Of a DNA stretch of 64,000 bases, positions 48,077-56,399 are shown piece by piece; position 1 is the stretch's first letter, and the number at the start of each line of letters is the position of its first letter. The stretch lies in NCBI GenBank assembly GCA_902363835.1, contig CABJBM010000009.1, positions 151,966 to 215,965 on the forward strand. The letters are read 5' to 3'. The DNA is from Lachnospiraceae bacterium (GTDB lineage Bacteria > Bacillota > Clostridia > Lachnospirales > Lachnospiraceae). The translations under genes and the position numbers were made by a program. The notes below the pieces were generated by a model. That model saw only the letters and a program-made list of their open reading frames with translations. It was not told where the DNA came from and did not search any database.

Positions 48077-48769
48077 TCATGGTAAATTGTTATTCATGCG
48101 ATAGCCAACGCCAAGCTCCGCCAGAATGTACTTTGGCGTTGCAGGGTTTGCTTCTATCTTTCTTCGTAGGGCCGCCATATTGGAGCGTAGCAACTTCCTA
48201 CCATCGCTATTTTCGCCCCATATCTGCTTGATTATGGAATCATGTGTAAGTATTTTTCCCGTGTTTTTTGAGAGCAGCGACAGCAACTCATACTCAATGG
48301 GTGGCAGACGAATTTTTTTATTAGAGAGAAAGACCGCCCGTTTGTCATAATCAATCACAAGTTCACCAATTACAACTTTTCCATTACCATCAATAAACTT
48401 AGTATCGCCTTTTATTACCATACGTATCCGAGTAAGTAATTCATCGGTCGTAAAAGGCTTTGCGAGATAATCATTCGCACCCATATTAAGCGCCGCAACT
48501 TCTTCGCGCTCGTTCCCGTGCGCCGTATCGATAATAATGGGGCTATTGGAGCGCTCACGTATGTTTTTCAAAACTTCCAGCTCATCGATATCGGGAAGTC
48601 CCAGATCCAACAAGATGATATCAGGTGTGCAAGTCGCAGCCATCAAAGTTCCTTCGTTCCCCGTCTTTGCGTTGATAACTTGAAAACTATTATTAGTCAA
48701 AACGAAAGAAACAAAATTGCTGATGCTCTCTTCATCCTCAACAATTAACACCAAGGGCTTTGTATTCAT
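48077..48769 (-). CDS. second KdpE-like response regulator
   Basis: A 230-residue OmpR-family regulator: receiver domain with IVEDEES, phospho-Asp in ILLDLGLPD, Thr in IIIDTAHG, Lys in LAKPF, and a winged-helix C-terminal domain ending VGYRMNN. Residues around the active site differ from the second copy at 52590 (DELEVL in place of DGVDII). It has no kinase partner next to it, so it may be driven by KdpD or act independently. It is transcribed toward kdp. Confidence 0.85.
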   Translation of the reverse strand: MNTKPLVLIVEDEESISNFVSFVLTNNSFQVINAKTGNEGTLMAATCTPDIILLDLGLPDIDELEVLKNIRERSNSPIIIDTAHGNEREEVAALNMGANDYLAKPFTTDELLTRIRMVIKGDTKFIDGNGKVVIGELVIDYDKRAVFLSNKKIRLPPIEYELLSLLSKNTGKILTHDSIIKQIWGENSDGRKLLRSNMAALRRKIEANPATPKYILAELGVGYRMNNNLP

Positions 48770-48835
48770 TTTAATCTCTTCCTTTCAGCGGCAGGGCTGT
48801 TCTGAACTTCATTGTAGCCCTTTTAAAACTAAGGT

Positions 48836-48876
48836 AGTGTTAGGATAAATGTGGCGGCATGAATATTGCATTAAGA
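48836..48876 (-). promoter_or_regulatory. putative KdpE box upstream of the second kdpE
   Basis: The minus strand reads GGTCTTAATGCAATATTCATG and then CATTTATCCTAACACTAC, a diverged form of the kdp promoter motif with one clear CTTAATGC box. Confidence 0.4.
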
Positions 48877-48927
48877 CCATCAGAATTGCCATACGCTGTT
48901 CAAGGGAGGATCAAGCAATCTTCGAAT

Positions 48928-49422
48928 CTATGGTTTACCGCTTGTAAGCAATCCGTAATAATATCTGATGACCGACTTGCGGGTAACAATCCCTACGAAT
49001 TTTCCCCGGTCGTCGATTACGGGGACAAAGTTCTGATCCATTACACGCAGGAAGAGTTCGTCCATCGTTGCGTTGATTCTGACCGGAGGATTCCAATCTT
49101 TCCGGAGGATATCTAAAACCATAAAATCTTCCTGATCCTTTTTAGCACAAATATGACTATCCAGCATATACCAAAGGAAATCCCCTTCACTGACGGTTCC
49201 TATGTAAGTCCCATCTTTCGCAACTATCGGCATGGCCGTATATCCATGGTTTCGCATTTTTTCAAGGCCCTGACGCAAGGTATGGTGATCTTCTAAAAAT
49301 GCGAGCATCACTTTGGGCGTTAACAAACTGGCAATGGTTTTACTTTCCCGTCTATTTACCGGTTCGTAGTCCTTATTCCAAGATGTGTCGTTTTCATCTA
49401 TATCTTTGACAGCGGTTTTCAT
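48928..49422 (-). CDS. CBS-domain protein
   Basis: A 164-residue protein with two CBS domains (ASLLTPKVMLAFLEDHHTLR to YIGTVSEGDFLWYMLD; DWNPPVRINATMDELFLRV to VGIVTRKSVIRYYYG). CBS pairs bind adenine nucleotides such as ATP, AMP or c-di-AMP, the last being a K+ signal in Firmicutes. The start at 49422 follows GGAG. A motif like the kdp promoter lies about 210 bases upstream, so it may be part of the potassium regulon. Confidence 0.82.
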   Translation of the reverse strand: MKTAVKDIDENDTSWNKDYEPVNRRESKTIASLLTPKVMLAFLEDHHTLRQGLEKMRNHGYTAMPIVAKDGTYIGTVSEGDFLWYMLDSHICAKKDQEDFMVLDILRKDWNPPVRINATMDELFLRVMDQNFVPVIDDRGKFVGIVTRKSVIRYYYGLLTSGKP

Positions 49423-49631
49423 TTCAGACTCCATTCTGCCGCGTAACGGCGGCATAAGCAGGCAAGAATAATGGGAGGTGCACAAAAAAGATGAAATCCA
49501 TCCCTCTCAGCGTCCAAGTCCATTTTTACAAGCGTGAAAAGTATTTTTCACAGTATCGCCCTCACTTATCGGCTTTAGTTTACTGGAAATAAACCAGATT
49601 GCTTACCTCTGGTTCAGTGTATCATTTTCAA

Positions 49632-49680
49632 CATAAATGTGAGGTTAGGGTTTCCATGAGGGGATTAAAATGACATTAAG
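49632..49680 (-). promoter_or_regulatory. putative KdpE boxes upstream of the CBS gene
   Basis: The minus strand reads CTTAATGTCATTTTAATCCC, CATGGAAACCCTAACC, then TTTATG, closely matching the kdp promoter motif. Farther right, a plus-strand TATAAT at 49848-49853 without a -35 box and a CTTAATG at 49800 may serve kdpD. The rest of the 470-base gap shows nothing else. Confidence 0.5.
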
Positions 49681-49894
49681 ACCGACTGAAATGTGAGGCA
49701 GAAGGACAAACTTAAAATAGGGGGCTTGATGATTGTTAAAAATAAATATAAGAAATCTATGCAATCCCGATTTACTTTTCCAGTGAATCTTTATATGATC
49801 TTAATGTAGTGCGGGAAATCATAATGCTACGGTAATTTCTCCTGTGCTATAATAATTTGAAAGTAATTTATTGAAGGAAGGAGGCATATTTGAG

Positions 49895-52597
49895 ATGACA
49901 ATTCATCAAACCGATTCCGAACCTTTGCAGGAGCAGCTTTCCTCCATACCGGTTGTACAAAAGCGCGGAAGGCTGAAAATTTACTTTGGTTATGCAGCCG
50001 GAGTTGGCAAAACTTCCGCAATGCTCAAGGATGCTCACGAAATGAAAAGTAACGGCATCGACGTGGTTGCTGGATACATTGAACCCCATGCACGTCCGGA
50101 AACAGCCGCCCTTCTGGAAGGGATAGAAGCCCTGCCCGTTCTGAATATCACCTATAAAGACGTCTTACTAAAAGAGTTTGATCTGGACGGAGCCCTTCGC
50201 AGAAAGCCCGAGCTCATTTTGGTAGATGAGCTGGCCCACACAAACGCCGAAGGCTGCCGCCATATAAAACGGTATCAGGATGTGGAAGAACTGCTGCGGG
50301 CGGGCATCGATGTGTATACTACTATCAATGTGCAGCATATCGAAAGCCTCAATGATGTAGTGGCTTCCATTACAGGGATCACTGTGCGGGAGCGAATTCC
50401 GGACAGCGTATTCGACAGCGCCGATCAGATTGAGGTTGTCGATATCGAGCCGGAGGAACTGATAGAGCGCCTGAATAAAGGGAAAGTCTATCGTGAGGAA
50501 CAGGCGCAGAGGGCTCTTACCAATTTTTTCACCAAGGAAAAGCTGATCGCTCTGCGTGAAATAGCGCTTCGGCGTACAGCCGATCAGGTCAACCGAATAG
50601 CGGCGCATAACTGCGACCCATTTAAAAGCAGCGATGCTTATTTTAGTGAGCACATATTAGTTTGCCTATCCTCGGCCCCCTCTAATGCCAAGGTAATTCG
50701 CACAGCCGCAAGAATGGCGGATGCATTCCATGGTACATTCACAGCGCTTTTTGTAGAGACACCGGAAACAGCGGAGCTGGAAACTAAGAACTTAACGCGG
50801 CTCAGGGAGCATTTACGACTTGCCGAACAGCTCGGTGCACAAATTGCAACCGTGTATGGAGAGGATGTCCCCGGACAAATCGCGGAATACGCCAAGGTAA
50901 GCCGTGTTTCTAAAATTGTCATAGGGCGCTCCAATCATACGAAAAAATGGCTCACAAAGCGTAATTTCGTGGACAGACTATCTGCGCTCGCACCAAATAT
51001 CGATATTTATATCATCCCGGATACACAGCCTTCCTTCCATTTTCGGCTGCCCAGATATATATCAAAGGACACAAAATTTTCTCTGGCGGATTTCTTCAAA
51101 ACGATAGGAATTTTGATTGTCTGCACGATGATTGGGTTATGGTTCAATTCTCTTGGCTTTAGCGAAGCGAATATCATTACTGTCTATATTTTAGGAGTAC
51201 TGCTCAATTCCATCATTACAAAAGGTCGGATATACAGTGCAGTAGCCTCAGTCTTGAGCGTGCTTGTCTTCAATTTTGCCTTTGTTGAGCCGCATTTTTC
51301 TTTTCAAGCCTTTGGTACGGGTTATCCGGTTACTTTTTTGGTTATGTTTACAGCTGGTCTCATCACCAGCACGCTGACCAAGCGGGTCAAGGAGCAGGCG
51401 CGCCAAGCCGTGCAGAAAGCCTACCGCACGGAAGTGCTTTTGGAAACAAACCGCAAATTGCAGCAGGCAAAGGATCAATCGGAAATCTTGAGCGAAACGG
51501 CGCAGCAGATGATCAAGCTGTTGGACAGAACTGTAATTTTCTATTCCATACAGGAGAATACTCTGTCTGAACCGATGGTTTTCTTAAAAGAAGGATCAGA
51601 GGTTCCCCAGCAGACTTATTGTGGGGCAGATGAGCGTGCGGTAGCTGAGTGGGCGTACAAGAATAATAAACGGGCGGGTGCTACTACGAACACGCTTTCA
51701 GCCGCCAAATGCCTGTATCTTGCGGTACGCAGCAAAAATGTAGTATTTGCTGTTGCAGGCGTTGTTATGGATCGGGAGGCTCCTTTGGAGGCTTTTGAAA
51801 AAAGCCTCATGATCGCTATGTTGGGAGAGTGTGGTCTGGCACTGGAAAAGGAATGGCTGAACGAAACACAGAAGGAGATTTCTATACAGATGCAGCAGGA
51901 ACAACTTCGAGCAAATCTCCTTCGGGCCATTTCTCACGACTTGCGTACACCGCTCACCAGTATTTCCGGCAACGCAGCTATTCTAAGAGGCAATTCCCAT
52001 GTTTTGAGCGAAGAGAAAAAGCAGGGCCTCTATACCGATATTTTTGACGATTCCATGTGGTTAATCAATTTGGTAGAAAATCTGCTTTCTATTACTCGGA
52101 TCGATAACGGGACATTGAATTTAAATATGCAGCCAGAGCTTTTGGATGAGGTGATTGCGGAGGCACTGCTTCATGTCAATCGAAGAAGCGTGGAGCATAC
52201 GATTGAAACGAATCTTAAGGAAGAGTTCCTGATGGCAAAAATGGATTCCCGTCTTATCATTCAGATCATTATCAATATTCTTGACAATGCGATCAAATAC
52301 ACGCAGCAAGGCTCTCGTATTACGATCTCAGCAAAGCGGAACGGATCGGTTGTCCGTGTTGAAATAGCCGATAACGGTCCCGGCATTCCGGATGCGGCAA
52401 AAGAAAAATTGTTCGATATGTTCTATACGGCTGAAAATATCAGTGCAGATAGCCGACGTGGCCTCGGGTTGGGGCTGCCGTTGTGTAAATCCATTATTAA
52501 TGCGCATGGAGGCAGCATTTATGTAAAAGACAATATTCCCCAAGGTACGATATTCGGCTTTACCTTGCAAGCGGAGGAGGTGCATATTCATGAATAA
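49895..52597 (+). CDS. kdpD: KdpD sensor histidine kinase
   Basis: A 900-residue sensor. The N-terminal KdpD domain has the P-loop FGYAAGVGKTSAM near residue 40 and ILVDELAHTN; a USP-like domain follows (about 245-365). Next come a four-helix DUF4118 membrane unit (about 390-490), a GAF-like region, and the kinase core with H-box ISHDLRTPLTS near 680, N-box NILDNAIKY, and DNGPGI. The ATG at 49895 has AGGAGG upstream. It should phosphorylate the adjacent KdpE when K+ is low. Confidence 0.95.
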   Translation: MTIHQTDSEPLQEQLSSIPVVQKRGRLKIYFGYAAGVGKTSAMLKDAHEMKSNGIDVVAGYIEPHARPETAALLEGIEALPVLNITYKDVLLKEFDLDGALRRKPELILVDELAHTNAEGCRHIKRYQDVEELLRAGIDVYTTINVQHIESLNDVVASITGITVRERIPDSVFDSADQIEVVDIEPEELIERLNKGKVYREEQAQRALTNFFTKEKLIALREIALRRTADQVNRIAAHNCDPFKSSDAYFSEHILVCLSSAPSNAKVIRTAARMADAFHGTFTALFVETPETAELETKNLTRLREHLRLAEQLGAQIATVYGEDVPGQIAEYAKVSRVSKIVIGRSNHTKKWLTKRNFVDRLSALAPNIDIYIIPDTQPSFHFRLPRYISKDTKFSLADFFKTIGILIVCTMIGLWFNSLGFSEANIITVYILGVLLNSIITKGRIYSAVASVLSVLVFNFAFVEPHFSFQAFGTGYPVTFLVMFTAGLITSTLTKRVKEQARQAVQKAYRTEVLLETNRKLQQAKDQSEILSETAQQMIKLLDRTVIFYSIQENTLSEPMVFLKEGSEVPQQTYCGADERAVAEWAYKNNKRAGATTNTLSAAKCLYLAVRSKNVVFAVAGVVMDREAPLEAFEKSLMIAMLGECGLALEKEWLNETQKEISIQMQQEQLRANLLRAISHDLRTPLTSISGNAAILRGNSHVLSEEKKQGLYTDIFDDSMWLINLVENLLSITRIDNGTLNLNMQPELLDEVIAEALLHVNRRSVEHTIETNLKEEFLMAKMDSRLIIQIIINILDNAIKYTQQGSRITISAKRNGSVVRVEIADNGPGIPDAAKEKLFDMFYTAENISADSRRGLGLGLPLCKSIINAHGGSIYVKDNIPQGTIFGFTLQAEEVHIHE

Positions 52598-53306
52598 ACC
52601 TTTGATTCTGGTTGTGGAAGACGATAAAGCCGTTCAGAAGCTGATCACTACCACTTTGGAAACACAAGGGTATCAGTATCACGTGGCCGGAACCGGCGAA
52701 GGCTCGATCTTTGAGGCTGTTTCCAAGCAGCCGGATATCATGATTCTTGATTTAGGGCTTCCCGATATGGACGGTGTAGATATTATTAAAAAGGTCAGGG
52801 CCTGGTCCAACATGCCTATCATCGTGGTGAGCGCCCGCAGTGAAGATCGCGATAAAATCGATGCGCTGGATGCCGGCGCGGATGACTATCTGACAAAACC
52901 GTTCAGTGTGGAGGAACTTCTGGCGCGGCTCCGGGTCAGCTTGCGCCGGGTGCGATATGACAGTGAAAAACTGCAAAGAGATGCAACCATCTTTACCAAT
53001 GGAAATTTGAAGATCGATTATGCGGCGGGCTGCACATGGCTGGATGGAGAGGAAGTACACTTAACCCCTATCGAATATAAGCTCTTGTGTCTGCTGGCGA
53101 AAAACGTAGGAAAAGTTCTGACACACAACTTCATCCTCCATGAAATATGGGGCAATTATAGCAATGACATTCCCGCCCTGCGTGTTTTTATGGCAACTCT
53201 ACGGAAAAAAATTGAGAAGAATACATCACAGCCCAAATATATTCAAACGCATATCGGGGTTGGTTACCGAATGCTTCGGGTTGGTGATGACGAAAAATCC
53301 GGTTGA
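52590..53306 (+). CDS. kdpE: KdpE response regulator
   Basis: A 238-residue OmpR-family regulator overlapping kdpD by 8 bp. The receiver has VVEDDKAV, phospho-Asp in MILDLGLPDMDG, VVSARS and LTKPF; the C-terminal winged helix ends IQTHIGVGYRM. It is the standard partner of the KdpD next to it and probably binds the CTTAAT boxes. Confidence 0.95.
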   Translation: MNKPLILVVEDDKAVQKLITTTLETQGYQYHVAGTGEGSIFEAVSKQPDIMILDLGLPDMDGVDIIKKVRAWSNMPIIVVSARSEDRDKIDALDAGADDYLTKPFSVEELLARLRVSLRRVRYDSEKLQRDATIFTNGNLKIDYAAGCTWLDGEEVHLTPIEYKLLCLLAKNVGKVLTHNFILHEIWGNYSNDIPALRVFMATLRKKIEKNTSQPKYIQTHIGVGYRMLRVGDDEKSG

Positions 53307-53373
53307 ATTTCTTGTAGTCCTGTGCTGTAGTTATTAACTACTTACCGGATCGGTAAATTGATCTAAGCATTAT

Positions 53374-53406
53374 AGAAGCTCCGTGTTGTTACAACACGGA
53401 GCTTCT
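53374..53406. terminator. 33-base palindrome after kdpE
   Basis: AGAAGCTCCGTGTTGT and its exact complement are separated by a single T. It is a strong hairpin 67 bases after the kdpE stop, without a long T-run, and probably ends or stabilises the kdpDE mRNA. Confidence 0.65.
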
Positions 53407-53452
53407 TGCATGGGGCAATGTTTTGCTTAGAAACACGCTTCACAAAATAGGC

Positions 53453-53502
53453 CCTTAATGTTTTCTTAATGCGTCGGCGAAAACCCTAATCCTATACTAA
53501 TG
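53453..53502 (+). promoter_or_regulatory. KdpE-type boxes before a small membrane gene
   Basis: CTTAATG, then CTTAATGCG, GAAAACCCTAATCC and TATACTAAT match the kdp promoter motif closely. TATACT would be the -10 box. The intervening 170 bases to the next gene hold no other clear signal. Confidence 0.6.
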
Positions 53503-53676
53503 TGAAAGCTGGTAAATTTAAAGTAAATTACTCTGTAAATGCCGTCCTCAATCAGGGTGATCTTATAGCGCCTCTGCTGCGAAAGGCCTGTCCATGCTTT
53601 AAGGCATGGCTTTCTGTCCTGCGATGCGGGATTGTTCAGCTTCAGAGAATAAATGGTTATGGATTGGAGGGGAAGC

Positions 53677-54051
53677 ATGATACCTGAAGCAAAAATAAAT
53701 CAAGAAATAAAGAGTATGACCCTGTGCGTGGCTGGATTGTCTTTTATACTAATTGGTGTATTTGTATTGACGGACAAGTTCAGCCTTTCTGTTTTATTAG
53801 GTATAGCCGTTGGCAGTGCAGCCTCAATAGGGAATTTCATGCTAAATATATATACTGCAAAATTTTCTGCAAAGCATGATCAAAAGCAGGCCTCCAGCAT
53901 TGTCATACTCTCAAAAGTAATCCGAACATTTCTCATGGGCGCTATCGCATATGTCATATTGCTTGTACCGATATTACATGACATGTCCGGTATTGTTGCA
54001 TTATTCTTCCCTCAAATAAGCCGTGCGATTTTATACATAACGAAAAAATGA
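53677..54051 (+). CDS. AtpI-like four-helix membrane protein
   Basis: A 124-residue protein with four helices, starting at ATG 53677 behind GGAGGGGA. The pattern TLCVAGLSFILIGVFVLTDK and GSAASIGNFMLNIYTAKFSA resembles ATP synthase subunit I family proteins, which are linked to ion transport. Its promoter carries the kdp motif, so a role in potassium or ion balance is inferred. Confidence 0.6.
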   Translation: MIPEAKINQEIKSMTLCVAGLSFILIGVFVLTDKFSLSVLLGIAVGSAASIGNFMLNIYTAKFSAKHDQKQASSIVILSKVIRTFLMGAIAYVILLVPILHDMSGIVALFFPQISRAILYITKK

Positions 54052-54217
54052 AAGCGGCTCCCATACAAAAGCTCCTTTACTAACAACAGGCTTCCATAAG
54101 TTGGGTTGTACCATGAGTGAGCAGGAGTGGCTGAACAGCAAAGGCCAATTTTCCATCATTTACCTTGGAGATATACTCCAGGTGCCGGAAAAGCAAACAG
54201 GAACACCAATTTAATAA
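54052..54217. other. non-coding stretch before the riboswitch
   Basis: No convincing gene. A 33-residue open frame starts at 54113 (SEQEWLNSKGQFSIIYLGD) but has no ribosome site and no recognisable match; it may be a gene remnant. Confidence 0.5.
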
Positions 54218-54300
54218 AGAGGGCAAACTTATCGAAAGGTAAGGTCGCAAAGCCATAGGGTCTAAGGCGTTTCACACGTTATGATAGCCTGGTTGCCAAA
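54218..54300 (+). ncRNA. cyclic-di-GMP-I (GEMM-I) riboswitch
   Basis: The conserved core is clear: GGGCAAAC, CGAAAGGTAAGG, TCGCAAAGCCATAGGGTCTA, and closing GATAGCCTGGTTGCC, so that the first and last segments pair as P1. The GCAAAGCC and GAAAGG elements fit the tetraloop and receptor of GEMM-I. It senses the second messenger c-di-GMP. A hairpin follows at 54310. No full gene is directly downstream. Confidence 0.88.
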
Positions 54301-54309
54301 AACTATGCT

Positions 54310-54346
54310 GAGCCTGCCCTCTAAAATGAGGGCAGGCTCCTATTAT
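54310..54346 (+). terminator. hairpin after the riboswitch
   Basis: GAGCCTGCCCTC and GAGGGCAGGCTC form a perfect 12-bp stem with loop TAAAAT, followed by CTATTAT. It is the likely expression platform of the riboswitch, although the T-run is weak. Confidence 0.7.
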
Positions 54347-54512
54347 ATCTGTCGGTTTTTGACGGATAAGCAGGATATCAGGATACCGGATTTCGCCATG
54401 CTCTGGTGAGAGGGATGTCCTATGAAAATTTATATTCATAAGAGGTGGAGATAGAGCAGACAAAGCTCGTACATATTACCCACCACCTATACAAATTCAT
54501 ATTGTAATTTTG
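54341..54512. other. short non-coding stretch after the riboswitch
   Basis: Only an 11-codon frame from ATG 54422 (MKIYIHKRWR) is present, perhaps the stub of a deleted riboswitch-controlled gene. Confidence 0.45.
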
Positions 54513-54555
54513 AAAAAGTCAGCATTTCGCCATGGGCGCAGTGTTGACTTTTTTC
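54513..54555 (+). terminator. intrinsic terminator
   Basis: AAAAAGTCA and TGACTTTTT pair across a 25-base loop, and the T-run continues. It insulates the cargo from the sigma-recombinase block. Confidence 0.75.
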
Positions 54556-54653
54556 TTTCGACAAGAAAATCTATACAGCGACTAAATATTCCAAATAATG
54601 GGATGTTTTTCGCTGTTTTTTATATTGGCGAAGTTATTCCGCGCTGCCGCTCT

Positions 54654-54702
54654 CCTCCGCTTCTGACATTTTGATTCACCATCAAAATTCAGAAAACGGA
54701 GG
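54654..54702 (+). promoter_or_regulatory. leader hairpin that can hide the sigma gene ribosome site
   Basis: CCTCC (54654-54658) can pair with Shine-Dalgarno GGAGG (54698-54702). TTCTGA pairs with TCAGAA and TTTTGAT with ATCAAAA inside. The left arm shares CCTCCGCTTCTGACATTT with the virD4 leader at 34598. Confidence 0.65.
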
Positions 54703-54711
54703 ACAAGCCAT

Positions 54712-55131
54712 ATGGCAGAGAAAAAAGAATATCGAATCAAAGTGCAGGGTCAGTTCGTCCCTGTCACTGAAGAAGTCTATTTGACCTATTACCGCATGAA
54801 ACGTCGGGAATTGCATCTGGAGGAAAAGGATGCAAGGCATGGCGTATTTTATTACAGTGCTATGGACACGGAGGAAACCAATGGAGTGGATGCGATCCCA
54901 GACCTCACCTCTCCCCGCGTGGAGGATGTCGCTGTGGACAAGCTGTTGACAGAAAAGCTCCATCAGTGCCTCTCACAACTCACTTCGAAGGAACAGGAGC
55001 TAATTTTTCTCCTGTTTTTTCAGGACAAAAGTGAGCATCAAGTGGCAGCGGAAACAGGAATCCCGCGCATGACAATTCATGATCGGAAGATGAAAATTCT
55101 ACGCACTTTAAAAAAACTTATGGAAAAGTAA
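54712..55131 (+). CDS. small sigma-70 region 4-like factor
   Basis: A 139-residue protein. The C-terminal half has a helix-turn-helix (LHQCLSQLTSKEQELIFLLF, then EHQVAAETGIPRMTIHDRK) like sigma region 4. The N-terminal half carries YRMKRRELHLEEKD, similar to small sigma-like regulators such as those of Tn916-type elements. It probably activates transfer or recombination genes downstream. Its leader can hide the ribosome site, so translation may be controlled. The start follows GGAGG by 9 bases. Confidence 0.78.
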   Translation: MAEKKEYRIKVQGQFVPVTEEVYLTYYRMKRRELHLEEKDARHGVFYYSAMDTEETNGVDAIPDLTSPRVEDVAVDKLLTEKLHQCLSQLTSKEQELIFLLFFQDKSEHQVAAETGIPRMTIHDRKMKILRTLKKLMEK

Positions 55132-55145
55132 AACTTTTTCCGTCC

Positions 55146-55186
55146 AACCCCCTCACGAAACCGGATTAGTAGTGAGGGGGTTTTTC
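55146..55186 (+). terminator. terminator after the sigma-like gene
   Basis: AACCCCCTCAC and GTGAGGGGGTT form an 11-bp stem followed by TTT. Perfect match. Confidence 0.85.
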
Positions 55187-55676
55187 TATTCTCCCTCACT
55201 GCTCATTGAAAATTTCATAACCGATGACCTGAATACGTTAGCTGACGGACCCGATGAGGGAAAGCGACCCCGGAGGATGCGCCAAGACCACCTGTAGGCA
55301 GGCAGCAAGAAAAACGAAATCACTCATTTTTCTGTTCGCTCGTTTCTTTCTGCTCCTATCAAAGACGGCCAAATAAGGTGCAAAGCGGTACCCATCCGAC
55401 CGGAAAACAGGCTGTGGCAGCCTGTCTCGCAATGATTCCGTCAGCCTATATTGATACTTCTGTCCAGTCACAGCCCCCCTTGACCGGGGGATCACGCAAT
55501 GAGGGCAGCCGGCAGAGATCCTGGCGGGGGTGGAATTCCCATGATGCGGTGAAGCCAGCCGCAGTTCAGGCCGTCGCCTTTGTTGTGCAAGGCATTGCTT
55601 TGCACAGTGCGCTTGGGGAGTAGTGTCGAATTAAGCGCCTTGATTACAGTAAAATGACTTAATGTCAGAAGCGATG
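55187..55676. other. non-coding region between sigma and toxin genes
   Basis: About 490 bases without a convincing gene. CCCCC/GGGGG and GCAAGGCATTGCTTTGC hairpins occur. An 81-residue open frame (55378-55623) lacks a ribosome site and is probably spurious. The region could hold recombinase sites. Confidence 0.5.
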
Positions 55677-55709
55677 GGGATCGCTCTGCCTTTACAGCAG
55701 AGCGGTCCC
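55677..55709 (+). promoter_or_regulatory. 13-bp hairpin in the toxin leader
   Basis: GGGATCGCTCTGC pairs with GCAGAGCGGTCCC (one G-U pair) with a 7-base loop, 57 bases before the MazF-like start. It may be a terminator-like or regulatory structure; only TATATTTG follows. Confidence 0.5.
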
Positions 55710-55765
55710 TATATTTGTGCCATTAAGAAAAAACAGAAGGATATCGAATCAAGGAGGTGCAAAGT

Positions 55766-56152
55766 TTGGACACGACAAAGCAAGAGATCAGCCGAGGCGA
55801 TATTTACTACGCCGATTTAAACCCCGTTGTGGGCTGCGAGCAAGGGGGCATCCGTCCCGTACTTATCCTGCAAAATGATATCGGCAACCGCCACAGCCCC
55901 ACCACTATCGTCTGCGCCATCACCGGCAAACCGAAAAAGCCCTTGCCCACCCATACGGCCATTGCCGGGGCGGGCAGATTGTCCAGGGAGTCCTTTGCAC
56001 TCTTGGAGCAGATACGCACCATCGACCGGGCCCGGCTTCGGGAATGGGTTGGCCGTCTGGACGAGAATGAAATGGAAGAAATCGACCAGGCACTTTCTAT
56101 CAGCATCGGACTTAGCCCGACACTTTTTTTATTTGGGAGGGAAACGCCATGA
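55766..56152 (+). CDS. MazF/PemK-type toxin
   Basis: A 128-residue endoribonuclease-toxin family protein. TTG 55766 is preferred because AAGGAGG ends 8 bases before; the GTG at 55757 lies on the ribosome site. Motifs include SRGDIYYADLNPVVGCEQGG, RPVLILQNDIGN and the ending IGLSPTLFLF. MazF toxins cut mRNA. No antitoxin precedes it; the 52-residue gene overlapping its stop is an unproven candidate. It may instead be used as a regulator of the element. Confidence 0.85.
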   Translation: MDTTKQEISRGDIYYADLNPVVGCEQGGIRPVLILQNDIGNRHSPTTIVCAITGKPKKPLPTHTAIAGAGRLSRESFALLEQIRTIDRARLREWVGRLDENEMEEIDQALSISIGLSPTLFLFGRETP

Positions 56153-56307
56153 CAAATAATCAGGTAGCCGATAACCTTATGTTCGTTGCCGCCCTGCAGC
56201 AGCTCGTGCAGCTTGCGGCCGCCAAGGGCATGTCGGAGTCGGAAATCGAAAAGGTCAAAAAGGACTTGGAACGCAGGCTGCGGCCCACCATTATTGCCCC
56301 CTGCTGA
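56149..56307 (+). CDS. small protein after MazF, possible partner
   Basis: A 52-residue frame that overlaps the MazF-like stop by ATGA. A GGGAGG site lies 8 bases before. The sequence NLMFVAALQQLVQLAAAKGM and SESEIEKVKKDLERRLRP is two helices, with a hint of the SHOCT pattern. It may act as an atypical antitoxin or as a membrane-proximal partner. It is below usual size cut-offs. Confidence 0.6.
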   Translation: MTNNQVADNLMFVAALQQLVQLAAAKGMSESEIEKVKKDLERRLRPTIIAPC

Positions 56308-56399
56308 CCCCTGGACTTGTTTTCTGAATGTTATCAATTATTCAGTAGCTATGTGCAGGGAGGTGTGGTAGTGTATGTCGTTGAAAGGAGGGAAAAAAG

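Noticed and set aside
55378-55623. 81-residue plus-strand open frame before the toxin gene
   Set aside because: No ribosome site, odd composition and no motif; judged spurious.
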